Source: Candidatus Colimorpha onthohippi (GTDB lineage Bacteria > Bacteroidota > Bacteroidia > Bacteroidales > P3). From it: 11,152 nt of DNA. Under the pieces are notes generated by a model, which worked only from the letters and a program-made list of their open reading frames with translations, did no database searches and had not been told where the DNA came from. Of the stretch, positions 1-8,020 are shown piece after piece. Location of the stretch: positions 1 through 11,152 of the forward strand of contig JAGHVA010000070.1 of the NCBI GenBank assembly GCA_018064565.1. The letters are read 5' to 3'. Within the stretch, counting starts at the first letter, position 1. The number at the start of each line of letters is the position of its first letter. The translations under genes were made by a program, and so were the position numbers.

Positions 1-1
1 C

Positions 2-949
2 AACATAATGAGGTGGGACAGCCTACTATGCACCTACGGAAATAACGCAAAGTGCCACTTCCGAATTACCGCCAACATCTCTATATCTGCTGCCCACACC
101 ATCGACACACTTTGCGGGACTATCGATGGCAATCATCAAACTATCACACTCAACAACTGCACTTTAACCAAAACGATAAAAGGCGGTACTGTCAAAGACC
201 TTACCTTGACGGGTACCATATCATCGATGGCGGGCACTGCTGCCGTGTCTAAATATGTGGGGTGCGCTGCCTGCTATATCACTCAGGAAGGCAAATTATC
301 CAACATCACCAACAACACCTCTGTATCCATATCCGACATCGGCATTTACTTTGGCGGACTTTGTGGCTGGCTGCAAAACGGAACTATCAACCATTGCGCC
401 AACAAAGCCTCTATAACCAACGACCTACAACGCACAAGTGGCATAGCTGTATGTGTCGATACTTTAGGTGTGGTAATCAACAGCTACAACAACGGTGTCA
501 TTAGTGGAACCTCGTGCGGTGGAATTGCAGTTTACACTATGGGGAAAGTACTGAATAGTTATGCACTTGCCGACTTGCATGGCAACGAGGTAGCAGGATT
601 GGTTACCTTCTGCCGCGGAGGACTTGTTGACAACTGTTATTTCTACGGACATCTGTACGCAACCGAAACGAAAGCTCCATTGTGCTGTACGGTATCACTA
701 TGCGGCACTGTGCAATATTGTTATTTCTGCGACACTGGTCAAGACAACCTACAGCTTTCGGTAATCAGACACAACAATCCAGCTGTAGGCAATATCATAC
801 AATACACATACCTGCTCTCTAATGCTACCACTCTAAGTTCTGCTGGAGCATTCAACTCCACATCACTGCTCACAGAGCTGAACAATCACGTTCCTGCTAT
901 CAGCCAGGCACTACAATGGACTACAATCAATAACCAAATCACACTATAA
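2..949 (+). CDS. GLUG-repeat surface-type protein, C-terminal part (5' end outside window)
   Basis: The frame is open from the left edge, so the first visible Met (position 8) need not be the start; I treat this as the 3' part of a longer gene. The protein shows imperfect repeats of the type GG(L/I)xGxxxxGxIxNCxNxaxI, for example GGLCGWLQNGTINHCANKA from about residue 116 (counting from that Met), GGIAVYTMGKVLNSYALADL from about 171 and AGLVTFCRGGLVDNCYFYG from about 196. This is the pattern of the GLUG motif, common in large exported proteins of Bacteroidota and thought to form a beta-solenoid with a role in adhesion or carbohydrate contact. The segment LLTELNNHVPAISQALQW near the C-terminus resembles the usual end of such repeats. 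It is rich in Cys, Asn and Thr. No type IX sorting domain or anchor is seen after the repeats, and any signal peptide would lie outside the window. Only 22 bp separate it from lon. Family call fairly sure; substrate unknown. Confidence 0.6.
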   Translation, partial: NIMRWDSLLCTYGNNAKCHFRITANISISAAHTIDTLCGTIDGNHQTITLNNCTLTKTIKGGTVKDLTLTGTISSMAGTAAVSKYVGCAACYITQEGKLSNITNNTSVSISDIGIYFGGLCGWLQNGTINHCANKASITNDLQRTSGIAVCVDTLGVVINSYNNGVISGTSCGGIAVYTMGKVLNSYALADLHGNEVAGLVTFCRGGLVDNCYFYGHLYATETKAPLCCTVSLCGTVQYCYFCDTGQDNLQLSVIRHNNPAVGNIIQYTYLLSNATTLSSAGAFNSTSLLTELNNHVPAISQALQWTTINNQITL

Positions 950-971
950 ACCAAAAACTATAACAACCACT

Positions 972-3422
972 ATGAAGTTCTCAGAAAACGACGATTCAAT
1001 GTTTGAGAATATTTTGGACCACGCCGAATTTATCCCTATCATAAACAAAGCTGACGAAGATTTCTTATTAACTCTTGACGAGATCCCCGATGAGGTGCCT
1101 TTGGTACCCATACGAGACAATGTGCTATTTCCTGGTGCGGTCTTGCCTGTATCTGCCAGCCGAAAGAGATCTATTCGAGCCTTCAAGACAGCCAAGACAC
1201 TACACCGAGGTCAGCTATCCCCCAACAGCGTGATTGCTATCGTTACACAAGTCAACGACGCCGAAGTTCCAACCCAATCCGATTTGTATTCTATCGGTGT
1301 TTTGGCTCGTGTACTAAAAACATTCGAGCTGCCCAACAATAGTTTGATGGCTATCGTACAAGGATGCCTGCGTATCCGGATAAATACTATCACCGAGACC
1401 GACCCTTATTACAAAATCACTTTCACTACTTGCCCTGAGTTGGGTGGCTTTGAGTCGCGTGAGGAGAAATCATTGATACGCAAAATCAGAAAGTCAGTTA
1501 CCGAACTTTTTGATGGACAAAGACGCAAAAAAGAGACAATAACTGGACTGAAGAATATCGGCAGCGACCGGATATTTATCAACTACATTGCTACCAGTCT
1601 GAACCTCAGCACTGCCGAGAAACAGCTATTGCTGGAATGTGACGATTATATGACGCGTGCTCGAAAATTTGCATCTTTTATTGAACGGGAGCGGGAGTTT
1701 CAAGATATAAACGAGGAGATTCAGAATCGCACTAAGTTTGAACTCGACAAACAACAGCGTGAGTATTTCCTGAATCAACAAATGCGAGTCATCCAAAACG
1801 AATTGGGCGGCGGCGGCCAGGAGCAAGAGATTGAGACGCTTCAGGAGAAAGCCTCTCATAAAAAATGGTCAGAAGCCACCCAGCAAATATTCGACAAGGA
1901 GCTCAACAAGCTGCGTCGGATGCCTCAGCAATCGCCAGACTACAACGTTCAAATAAACTATTTGGAGACTATCCTCGATCTGCCTTGGCAAGAATACTCT
2001 ACCGATAATTATAGTTTGTCGCGTGCTCGCAATATTCTTGACGCTGACCACTACGGCATCGAGAAAGTAAAACAACGTATCATCGAATATTTGGCAGTCC
2101 TCAGTCTAAAACAAGACATGAAGTCGCCAATCATCTGCCTCGTGGGTCCTCCAGGCACTGGAAAAACCTCTCTGGGTCGCAGCATCGCTGATGCTCTCCA
2201 ACGCAAGTATGTACGGGTTGCGTTGGGTGGTCTGCACGACGAGTCGGAGATACGTGGCCATCGACGCACCTATATCGGTGCTATGCCTGGCAGGATTATC
2301 CAAAGCATGAAGAAAGCCAAGACATCTAATCCTGTATTTATATTAGACGAAATCGATAAAATCCAAAACAATTCTATCCAAGGCGACCCCACATCGGCAC
2401 TGCTCGAAGTGCTCGATCCCGAACAAAATATCGCCTTTCACGACAACTACCTCGACATCGACTACGACCTGTCAAAGGTGCTGTTCATTGCCACCGCCAA
2501 CTCGCTCAACACCATACAGCCAGCACTGCTTGACCGCATGGAAATTATCGACCTTAACGGCTACCTGCTTGAAGAGAAGATTGAGATAGCCAAACGGCAC
2601 TTGCTCCCTCGACAAATCACGGAACACGGGTTGCGCAAAGGGTCTGTAACTATCGATGACGAAACGCTGACCCATATCATCAACGACTATACTCGCGAAA
2701 GTGGTGTGCGACAATTAGACAAGACCATAGCAAAAATCGTACGTAACAAAGCCGTTATGATAGCCTCTCAGGCATCGGCAGAGACACCTAAGCGCAGACT
2801 GGCTCGGGCGGTGAAAACTACCGATTTGAAAGAAATCTTGGGGCTTCCAATCCATAATAGTGAGAGGTGCGGATCTGAGCCGCTTGTTGGCGTTGTTACT
2901 GGACTTGCTTGGACTTCCGTAGGCGGCGAGATATTGTTTGTCGAAAGCAGTTGCAGCAAGGGTAAAGGGACGCTGAGCATGACCGGTAACTTGGGCGATG
3001 TGATGAAAGAATCTGCAACATTGGCGTTTGAATATATCAAAGCCAATGCCACTCAACTCGGTGTAGATTATAAACTGCTGGATGAGTCCAATATACATAT
3101 ACACGTCCCAGAAGGCGCAACACCCAAAGACGGTCCATCGGCAGGCATCACGATGTTCATATCCATGCTATCCACTCTCACCAAACGTAAGGTTCGCAAT
3201 AATTTTGCAATGACAGGCGAAATCACGCTCCGCGGCAACGTAACCCCAGTGGGTGGTATAAAAGAAAAAATCTTGGCTGCCAAACGTGCGGGCATTACCG
3301 ACATCATATTGTGCGAAGCCAACCAACGAGATATCGAAGATATTGAAAGTCAATATATCAACGGACTGAATTTCCACTACATCAATACGATGAGTCAAGC
3401 CGTGCCTTTGGCTATCATATAA
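972..3422 (+). CDS. lon: ATP-dependent protease Lon (endopeptidase La)
   Basis: Cytoplasmic AAA+ serine protease that unfolds and degrades misfolded and regulatory proteins as a hexamer. The domains are in standard order. The N-terminal substrate-binding LON domain (from about residue 38, PLVPIRDNVLFPGAVLPV) is followed by a charged helical linker (about 225-290, with FLNQQMRVIQNELG). The AAA+ module has Walker A GPPGTGKT (residues 392-399, Lys398) and Walker B VFILDEIDK (455-463, Asp459/Glu460). The C-terminal protease domain has PKDGPSAG with catalytic Ser723 and GGIKEK with Lys766; the 43-residue Ser-Lys spacing equals that of E. coli Lon (679/722). At 816 residues it is full length for the family and intact. 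The Met at 972 fits the usual Bacteroidota N-terminus, with an A-rich leader and no Shine-Dalgarno sequence. It lies 22 bp after the GLUG gene and 46 bp before the next gene, so co-transcription is possible but not shown. No heat-shock operator was recognised. Confidence 0.97.
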   Translation: MKFSENDDSMFENILDHAEFIPIINKADEDFLLTLDEIPDEVPLVPIRDNVLFPGAVLPVSASRKRSIRAFKTAKTLHRGQLSPNSVIAIVTQVNDAEVPTQSDLYSIGVLARVLKTFELPNNSLMAIVQGCLRIRINTITETDPYYKITFTTCPELGGFESREEKSLIRKIRKSVTELFDGQRRKKETITGLKNIGSDRIFINYIATSLNLSTAEKQLLLECDDYMTRARKFASFIEREREFQDINEEIQNRTKFELDKQQREYFLNQQMRVIQNELGGGGQEQEIETLQEKASHKKWSEATQQIFDKELNKLRRMPQQSPDYNVQINYLETILDLPWQEYSTDNYSLSRARNILDADHYGIEKVKQRIIEYLAVLSLKQDMKSPIICLVGPPGTGKTSLGRSIADALQRKYVRVALGGLHDESEIRGHRRTYIGAMPGRIIQSMKKAKTSNPVFILDEIDKIQNNSIQGDPTSALLEVLDPEQNIAFHDNYLDIDYDLSKVLFIATANSLNTIQPALLDRMEIIDLNGYLLEEKIEIAKRHLLPRQITEHGLRKGSVTIDDETLTHIINDYTRESGVRQLDKTIAKIVRNKAVMIASQASAETPKRRLARAVKTTDLKEILGLPIHNSERCGSEPLVGVVTGLAWTSVGGEILFVESSCSKGKGTLSMTGNLGDVMKESATLAFEYIKANATQLGVDYKLLDESNIHIHVPEGATPKDGPSAGITMFISMLSTLTKRKVRNNFAMTGEITLRGNVTPVGGIKEKILAAKRAGITDIILCEANQRDIEDIESQYINGLNFHYINTMSQAVPLAII

Positions 3423-3468
3423 CAATCATATCTAATCTAATAACAAAACAAGGCTATCATTACATACC

Positions 3469-4911
3469 ATGCACATCAACTTACCACCACTGATTGCCGC
3501 GTTGGTGCTGCCCGTTGTTCTTATGGCGCAACAATGCCCAACGATAGAGGTACAAAAACTGCCTCAAGTAGATTCTACGCTACACAATATCTCTTGCGTT
3601 GACGGAACTTTATACTTGGTGTCGGGCAATATGCTGCAGACAGCCACAACCAGATACGGCACGGTCGTGGCGGTAGAGGGCGATACGTCCTATTGGACAT
3701 ATAGCCCGTATATCAACTATGTAACTCGCGGTGGTATCGGTGGCAATGTTTATTTCACAGTAGCAGGCAGACACAACCAAAGCAAACTATATTGTATCGA
3801 ACCCAGACCTGGCAAAAAACCAAAAGTTTCGAGAATCCGTTTAGGGGGGCTTGACATACATCATCCTACATTTACCGCAGATGGAAAAATTATGGTATTT
3901 GCAGCCGAAAAAAGCAACGGATACGGAGGCTCCGACCTATGGTACAGCATACATTCCGATGACGGCAAATGGAGCAAGCCTCACAATTTAGGTCCTAAGA
4001 TCAATAATTATGCCCACCAAACAAAACCATGCCTATGGGGCAATTATCTCATATTTGCAACATCCGACACCGCAAACGGATCAAACCAATTGACCTCAAC
4101 GCTTTTGATCGAGACTTCCTATGACACGAGCAACAACCCAATCATACATATCGGTGAAAACAAGTGCTACTCTCTACCCTATCCTTTCAATGCTGAATCT
4201 AACGATTTTGAGATAGCCGTTGACACCATCAACGACCGCATCTATATCGTTTCTGACCGTAATGGCAGTTCATGTTTATGCGTCTATGAAAACCAAATAC
4301 CTATCACCGTTTTGTCTGGTATCGTAACCAACTCCAGTGGAATCCCCATAACTGGTACCAATATAGAGTTGTACAACGGCGAAAACCTCGTGTGCCGCAC
4401 CTCAAGCGACAACGACGGCTATTATCAGTTTATTCTAACCCAAAACCAAAACTACACCCTTTGGGTGAGTAAAAACGACCATTTTGGCAACACGGTCAAC
4501 CTGCATACTTTTCGCAACGACCACCAACATATTATACCTACCATCGAACAAAACATCGAATTAGACCAACTCAATCTCAACAACACATTCTATATCGATG
4601 AACTGTTCGGGCCAGATGCAGATATTGAGCTTTCTGAAAATGGTATATACAAGCTTCAACGTATCGTCCGATTCTTATACGAGAACCCTCACATCGCTAT
4701 GGAAGCAACGCTGCATAGCGCTATCACCAACAATACTCAGTTTAATTTCATGCTGACACAAAAACGAATAGAGAGTTTGCTCGCTTACCTGCATCAGCAA
4801 ATCCCCAACAACACAATCAGCATTGAAAATGGATGCAACACCGCCGATGGCGGTATCCAGGAAGCATACAATTCTCAACTGGTAGTACGGATATACGACA
4901 AATACAAGTAG
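3469..4911 (+). CDS. Exported PorE-like protein: beta-propeller, CarboxypepD_reg-like and degenerate OmpA-like domains
   Basis: This 480-residue protein begins with a hydrophobic stretch (LPPLIAALVLPVVLMAQQ, residues 5-22) that reads as a signal peptide with cleavage near Ala20; no canonical lipobox precedes Cys23. Residues of about 60-275 contain PD40/WD40-like propeller blades, for example FTADGKIMVFAAEKSNGYGG followed by SDLWYS near 135-160, and IYIVSDRNGSS near 260. A carboxypeptidase-regulatory-like beta-sandwich follows (about 283-365, LSGIVTNSSGIPITGTNIEL and DNDGYYQF). Residues of about 385-480 align by eye with the OmpA peptidoglycan-binding domain, retaining Asn426, Leu429 and Arg433, but the Asp of the usual HTD motif is Ala418. 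The order resembles PorE (P. gingivalis PG1058), a peptidoglycan-associated type IX secretion component, but the N-terminal TPR region and the lipoprotein signal are missing. It may therefore be a paralogue with another envelope role. Domain calls are by eye; the functional link to type IX secretion is inference. Confidence 0.65.
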   Translation: MHINLPPLIAALVLPVVLMAQQCPTIEVQKLPQVDSTLHNISCVDGTLYLVSGNMLQTATTRYGTVVAVEGDTSYWTYSPYINYVTRGGIGGNVYFTVAGRHNQSKLYCIEPRPGKKPKVSRIRLGGLDIHHPTFTADGKIMVFAAEKSNGYGGSDLWYSIHSDDGKWSKPHNLGPKINNYAHQTKPCLWGNYLIFATSDTANGSNQLTSTLLIETSYDTSNNPIIHIGENKCYSLPYPFNAESNDFEIAVDTINDRIYIVSDRNGSSCLCVYENQIPITVLSGIVTNSSGIPITGTNIELYNGENLVCRTSSDNDGYYQFILTQNQNYTLWVSKNDHFGNTVNLHTFRNDHQHIIPTIEQNIELDQLNLNNTFYIDELFGPDADIELSENGIYKLQRIVRFLYENPHIAMEATLHSAITNNTQFNFMLTQKRIESLLAYLHQQIPNNTISIENGCNTADGGIQEAYNSQLVVRIYDKYK

Positions 4912-4949
4912 CTCCCTCTAAAGATTTCTTCTGTATAGCTCCTGTATCA

Positions 4950-4990
4950 GCATGATTGGTCGCCTCATCGCAGAGATGCATCATGCCTTT
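4950..4990 (+). terminator. Possible weak Rho-independent terminator after the PorE-like gene
   Basis: A perfect 7-bp inverted repeat, gcatgat (4950-4956) and atcatgc (4980-4986), encloses a 23-nt loop that can itself pair (catc 4966-4969 with gatg 4975-4978). The right arm is followed by cttt and tat. It lies 38 bp after the stop codon, a sensible place for a terminator, but the stem is not GC-rich and the T-run is short. Confidence 0.3.
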
Positions 4991-5112
4991 TATCACCATC
5001 GCGCCTGCAATCTCTCAAGTGGGCAAGATGGTTTTTGTTGTTGTATCCTATTAGACATACACGATTTCTACCCATCTCGCTTATTGTATTTTATTCTCAA
5101 CGACAGTTATAC

Positions 5113-5132
5113 AAGTTAATAAGTTAATAAGT
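5113..5132. repeat. 8-bp tandem repeat upstream of hsdM
   Basis: The unit aagttaat occurs twice head to tail (5113-5120 and 5121-5128), followed by a partial third unit (aagt, 5129-5132), 14 bp before the hsdM ATG. It sits in the 5' leader and could be an operator, part of a promoter, or a length-variable tract. The sequence does not decide between these. Confidence 0.5.
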
Positions 5133-5146
5133 AAACCAAATCAATC

Positions 5147-6928
5147 ATGGCAGACAAATTAAATATACGTAAACTGGAGGCTGACCTTTGGGAGTCGGCC
5201 GATTTGCTTCGCGCTGGTTCTAAACTAACCAGTAGTCAATACTGTATGCCTGTGCTGGCTCTTCTCTTCTTGCGCTACGCCTACAGCCGATTCAAGATGG
5301 TGGAAGCGGAATTGCAGAAAAACCGCCCAAGCCGTGGCGGCCGCATGATGCCTGTCGAGGCAAGCGACTTTGCCGCCAAGAGCGCCTTGTTCCTGCCCCG
5401 CGAGGCTCAGTTTGACTATCTGGTCAACCTCCCCGACGACCAGCCGCTGGGCGAGGCAGTCAACCATGCCATGGCATTGGTCGAGGAGCAAAGCGAACAG
5501 CTGATGGGCATCCTGCCTAAGTCATATACGATGTTCAGCGACGAGCTGCTCCGCGAGCTGCTCCGCATCTTCAACAACAAGACTCTCGACGAGATAGGCG
5601 GTGATGTCATCGGTCGCATCTATGAGTATTTCCTCAGCAAGTTCGCCAAGGCTGTGGCTTCGGACGATGGGGTGTTCTTTACGCCTAAGTCGCTGGTCAA
5701 AATGCTCGTCAATGTGCTGGAGCCCTCGCAGGGGGTGATGCTCGACCCCGCCTGCGGGTCGGGCGGCATGTTTGTGCAAACGGGCGACTTTGTGAATGCA
5801 GGTGGAATGAATGTCAACACCCAGATGACCTTCTTTGGCCAAGAGAAGGTGGAGTACAACGCACAGCTCTGCTTGATGAACATGGCGGTGCATGGCTTGA
5901 ATGGCCGTATCGTCAGCGGCGACGAGGCCAACACGTTCTACCACGACGCCCACAACCTCGCAGGCCGGTGCGACTACGTGATAGCCAATCCACCGTTCAA
6001 CGTGGACAAGGTGAAGGCGGAGTCGGCCGCTGCTGCTGGGCGGCTGCCGTTCGGCCTGCCTGGCGTAAACGCCAAGACCAAGGAGGTCGGCAACGCCAAC
6101 TACCTCTGGATTTCATACTTCTATGCCTACCTCAACGACCATGGTCGCGCGGGTTTCGTCATGGCCTCGTCGGCCACCGATAGCGCCAACAAGGACCGCG
6201 ACATCCGCGAGAAGCTGGTCCTCACGGGCGATGTGGATGTGATGGTCTCTGTGGGCAACAACTTCTTCTATACCCTCTCGCTGCCTTGCTCGCTGTGGTT
6301 TTTCGACAAGGCGAAGCGGCTGGAGAACAAAAACCGCGTGCTCTTTATCGATGCCCGCAACTACTACACCGTGGTTGACCGCACGCTCAACGAGTGGACG
6401 GAGTGGCAGCTCCGCAACCTCCAAGCCATCGTACATCTCTACCGTGGCGAGCAGGAGAAGTACCGCACGCTCATAGCCGATTATGACGCAGCCCTCGCAG
6501 GCAAGACGCTCCAGCAGTGCGAGGCGGAACTCGCCGCCGCCAAGCAGGCGGCCAAGGATGCCATCGCCGCTGCCGACCGCAAAAGCAAGAAGCAGACAGA
6601 GCGCGAGCAGAACGAGCTCATCGCCGATGCCGAAGACCTCTTGGAAACCGCCCGCCAGCGCGAGTGGCTCACCTCCAAGTTCGGCACCGAAGGCGAGTAC
6701 CAAGACGTACTCGGCCTCTGCAAGATAGCCACCCTCGACGAGATAGGCGAGAAGAACTACAGCCTCACCCCCGGTGCCTACGTAGGCGTAGCCGAGGCAG
6801 CGGACGATGGCATTGACTTCCACCAGCGCATGAACGAGATACACGCCGAGCTCTCCCAACTCAACCAAGAAGCCAACAACCTGATGAGCGAGATAATGAA
6901 GGAGTGGAATAATCTCAACACGAAGTAA
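5147..6928 (+). CDS. hsdM: Type I restriction-modification DNA methyltransferase subunit HsdM
   Basis: N6-adenine methyltransferase subunit that uses S-adenosylmethionine and works with HsdS as an M2S1 complex, protecting the host and forming the core of the restriction enzyme. The N-terminal helical HsdM domain (residues about 8-140) starts with the usual KLEADLWESADLLR. The N6 methylase domain carries motif I DPACGSGGM (200-208; SAM binding) and motif IV NPPF (281-284; catalysis). It is 593 residues, longer than the common 480-530. The excess is an Ala/Glu/Lys-rich helical segment at about 454-510 (for example AELAAAKQAAKDAIAAADRK) that should form a coiled coil. The C-terminus has the normal LTPGAYVGV motif and a final helix. 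GC is about 60% in sampled lines, much higher than in the gene that follows. The ATG at 5147 fits the family N-terminus. It is the first gene of the operon, and its stop is 3 bp before the nuclease gene. Confidence 0.96.
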   Translation: MADKLNIRKLEADLWESADLLRAGSKLTSSQYCMPVLALLFLRYAYSRFKMVEAELQKNRPSRGGRMMPVEASDFAAKSALFLPREAQFDYLVNLPDDQPLGEAVNHAMALVEEQSEQLMGILPKSYTMFSDELLRELLRIFNNKTLDEIGGDVIGRIYEYFLSKFAKAVASDDGVFFTPKSLVKMLVNVLEPSQGVMLDPACGSGGMFVQTGDFVNAGGMNVNTQMTFFGQEKVEYNAQLCLMNMAVHGLNGRIVSGDEANTFYHDAHNLAGRCDYVIANPPFNVDKVKAESAAAAGRLPFGLPGVNAKTKEVGNANYLWISYFYAYLNDHGRAGFVMASSATDSANKDRDIREKLVLTGDVDVMVSVGNNFFYTLSLPCSLWFFDKAKRLENKNRVLFIDARNYYTVVDRTLNEWTEWQLRNLQAIVHLYRGEQEKYRTLIADYDAALAGKTLQQCEAELAAAKQAAKDAIAAADRKSKKQTEREQNELIADAEDLLETARQREWLTSKFGTEGEYQDVLGLCKIATLDEIGEKNYSLTPGAYVGVAEAADDGIDFHQRMNEIHAELSQLNQEANNLMSEIMKEWNNLNTK

Positions 6929-6931
6929 GCA

Positions 6932-8020
6932 ATGTCAAACGAGATAAAACCAATAACATCAAACGATATTTTACCAACGGATACAATAGTTGGTAATTTG
7001 ATATCTGACCTTCGCCAAATCATTGACGAAGCACGAATCCATGTGGCATCTACTGCCAATTATGAACTTACCATGATGTACTGGCATATAGGTGAACGAA
7101 TCAACCGTGATGTGCTTGGTAATGAACGAGCTGAATATGGAAAGCAGATTGTGTCGCAAGTGGCGACACAATTGCAAGCACTATACGGCAATAAAGGTTT
7201 TGAAATACGAAACGTCCGAAGAATGATGCAATTTGCTCAACAAATCAAAGAAGAGAAGATTGTGTCCCAACTTGCGACCAAATTAAGTTGGTCTCATTTC
7301 ATAGAGGTACTTCCTCTCAAAGATGAATTGCAAAGAGAATTCTACTTAACATTAGCAGCAAATGAATTATGGGGGCGCAACCGACTTCGTAAGGAAATTG
7401 ACGGTATGCTTTACGAGCGTACTGCATTAGTCTCTAAACCAGAAGAGGTAGTAAAACAGGAACTTGCCAACGTGAGAGACAACAAGCTTGTTTCTCCAGA
7501 TGTGGTATTCAAGAGCCCTTATTTCCTCGAATTTACTGGACTGAATGGCATGTACTGCGAGAAGGACTTGGAAGATAGCCTTGTCGCACATTTGGAACAA
7601 TTCATTCTTGAACTCGGAAATGGATTCTGTTTTGCTGAGCGACAGAAGCGTATGATTATTGACGGTGAGGATTTCTATCTTGACCTACTCTTCTATCACA
7701 GAAAACTGCATCGTCTTATAGCCATTGATTTGAAGCTCGGTCGTTTCAAGGCTCAATACAAAGGTCAGATGGAACTCTATCTGCGTTGGCTTGAACAGAA
7801 CGAAATGGAACCAGGGGAAGAAACACCTCTTGGGCTTTTGCTATGTACCGAAGGAAGTGCGGAACAGATCGAACTTCTTCAGCTCGACAAATCAGGAATT
7901 AAGGTTGCGCAGTATATGACAGAGTTGCCACCGCGAGATCTTCTTGTTCAACAGATACAAAAGTCCCTTGAAGTCGCAAAAGCCAAATGGGAAAATGAAA
8001 TAAAAGAGGACGAGGTATGA
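6932..8020 (+). CDS. YhcG/DUF1016-family PD-(D/E)xK nuclease inside the hsd operon
   Basis: This 362-residue protein has the two-part structure of the YhcG family. The N-terminal DUF1016 domain (about 20-155) shows YWHIGERI, AEYGKQIVSQ and LSWSHFIEVLPL. The C-terminal nuclease domain (about 180-335) has FLEFTGLNG, FCFAERQKRMIIDGEDFYLD and LIAIDLKLGRFKAQYKGQM. The putative metal site is Asp251 followed by Asp266-Leu-Lys268, the PD-(D/E)xK pattern, and Gln283 in KGQM is also typical. Members are DNA nucleases of incompletely known role, often found near or within type I restriction loci and mobile DNA. It starts 3 bp after the hsdM stop, and its stop overlaps the hsdS start (ATGA, 8017-8020), so translation with hsdS is probably coupled. 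Sampled lines have 33-45% GC against about 60% in hsdM, which suggests a separate origin. Family call sure; its function in the operon (defence, auxiliary cleavage, recombination) is unknown. Confidence 0.9.
   Translation: MSNEIKPITSNDILPTDTIVGNLISDLRQIIDEARIHVASTANYELTMMYWHIGERINRDVLGNERAEYGKQIVSQVATQLQALYGNKGFEIRNVRRMMQFAQQIKEEKIVSQLATKLSWSHFIEVLPLKDELQREFYLTLAANELWGRNRLRKEIDGMLYERTALVSKPEEVVKQELANVRDNKLVSPDVVFKSPYFLEFTGLNGMYCEKDLEDSLVAHLEQFILELGNGFCFAERQKRMIIDGEDFYLDLLFYHRKLHRLIAIDLKLGRFKAQYKGQMELYLRWLEQNEMEPGEETPLGLLLCTEGSAEQIELLQLDKSGIKVAQYMTELPPRDLLVQQIQKSLEVAKAKWENEIKEDEV
7148..7172. repeat. 10-bp perfect inverted repeat within the yhcG-like gene
   Basis: The arms attgtgtcgc (7148-7157) and gcgacacaat (7163-7172) are exact reverse complements separated by 5 nt. 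They lie in the codons for IVSQVATQL. A related sequence recurs in the same orientation at 7259-7284 (21 of 26 positions the same as 7148-7173), encoding IVSQLATKL. It may reflect the repeated peptide motif, a binding site, or chance. Confidence 0.6.

Larger units (their letters stand above)
4912..5146. other. Intergenic region between PorE-like gene and hsdM
   Basis: This 235-bp non-coding stretch marks the border between the chromosomal genes on the left and the restriction-modification block. It holds a weak terminator-like hairpin (4950-4990) and an 8-bp tandem repeat just before hsdM. A promoter for the hsd operon is expected here, but I could not find a convincing Bacteroidota -7 box (TAnnTTTG) paired with a -33 TTTG. 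The only reading frame, on the minus strand, has no recognisable protein features. Confidence 0.6.

Noticed and set aside
4817..4999. Small minus-strand reading frame in the gap before hsdM
   Set aside because: It overlaps the end of the PorE-like gene and has no signal peptide, membrane segment or recognisable motif.
6113..6868. 251-codon minus-strand reading frame over hsdM
   Set aside because: It lies opposite well-conserved HsdM sequence of high GC content, which produces long antisense frames; it shows no family motif.
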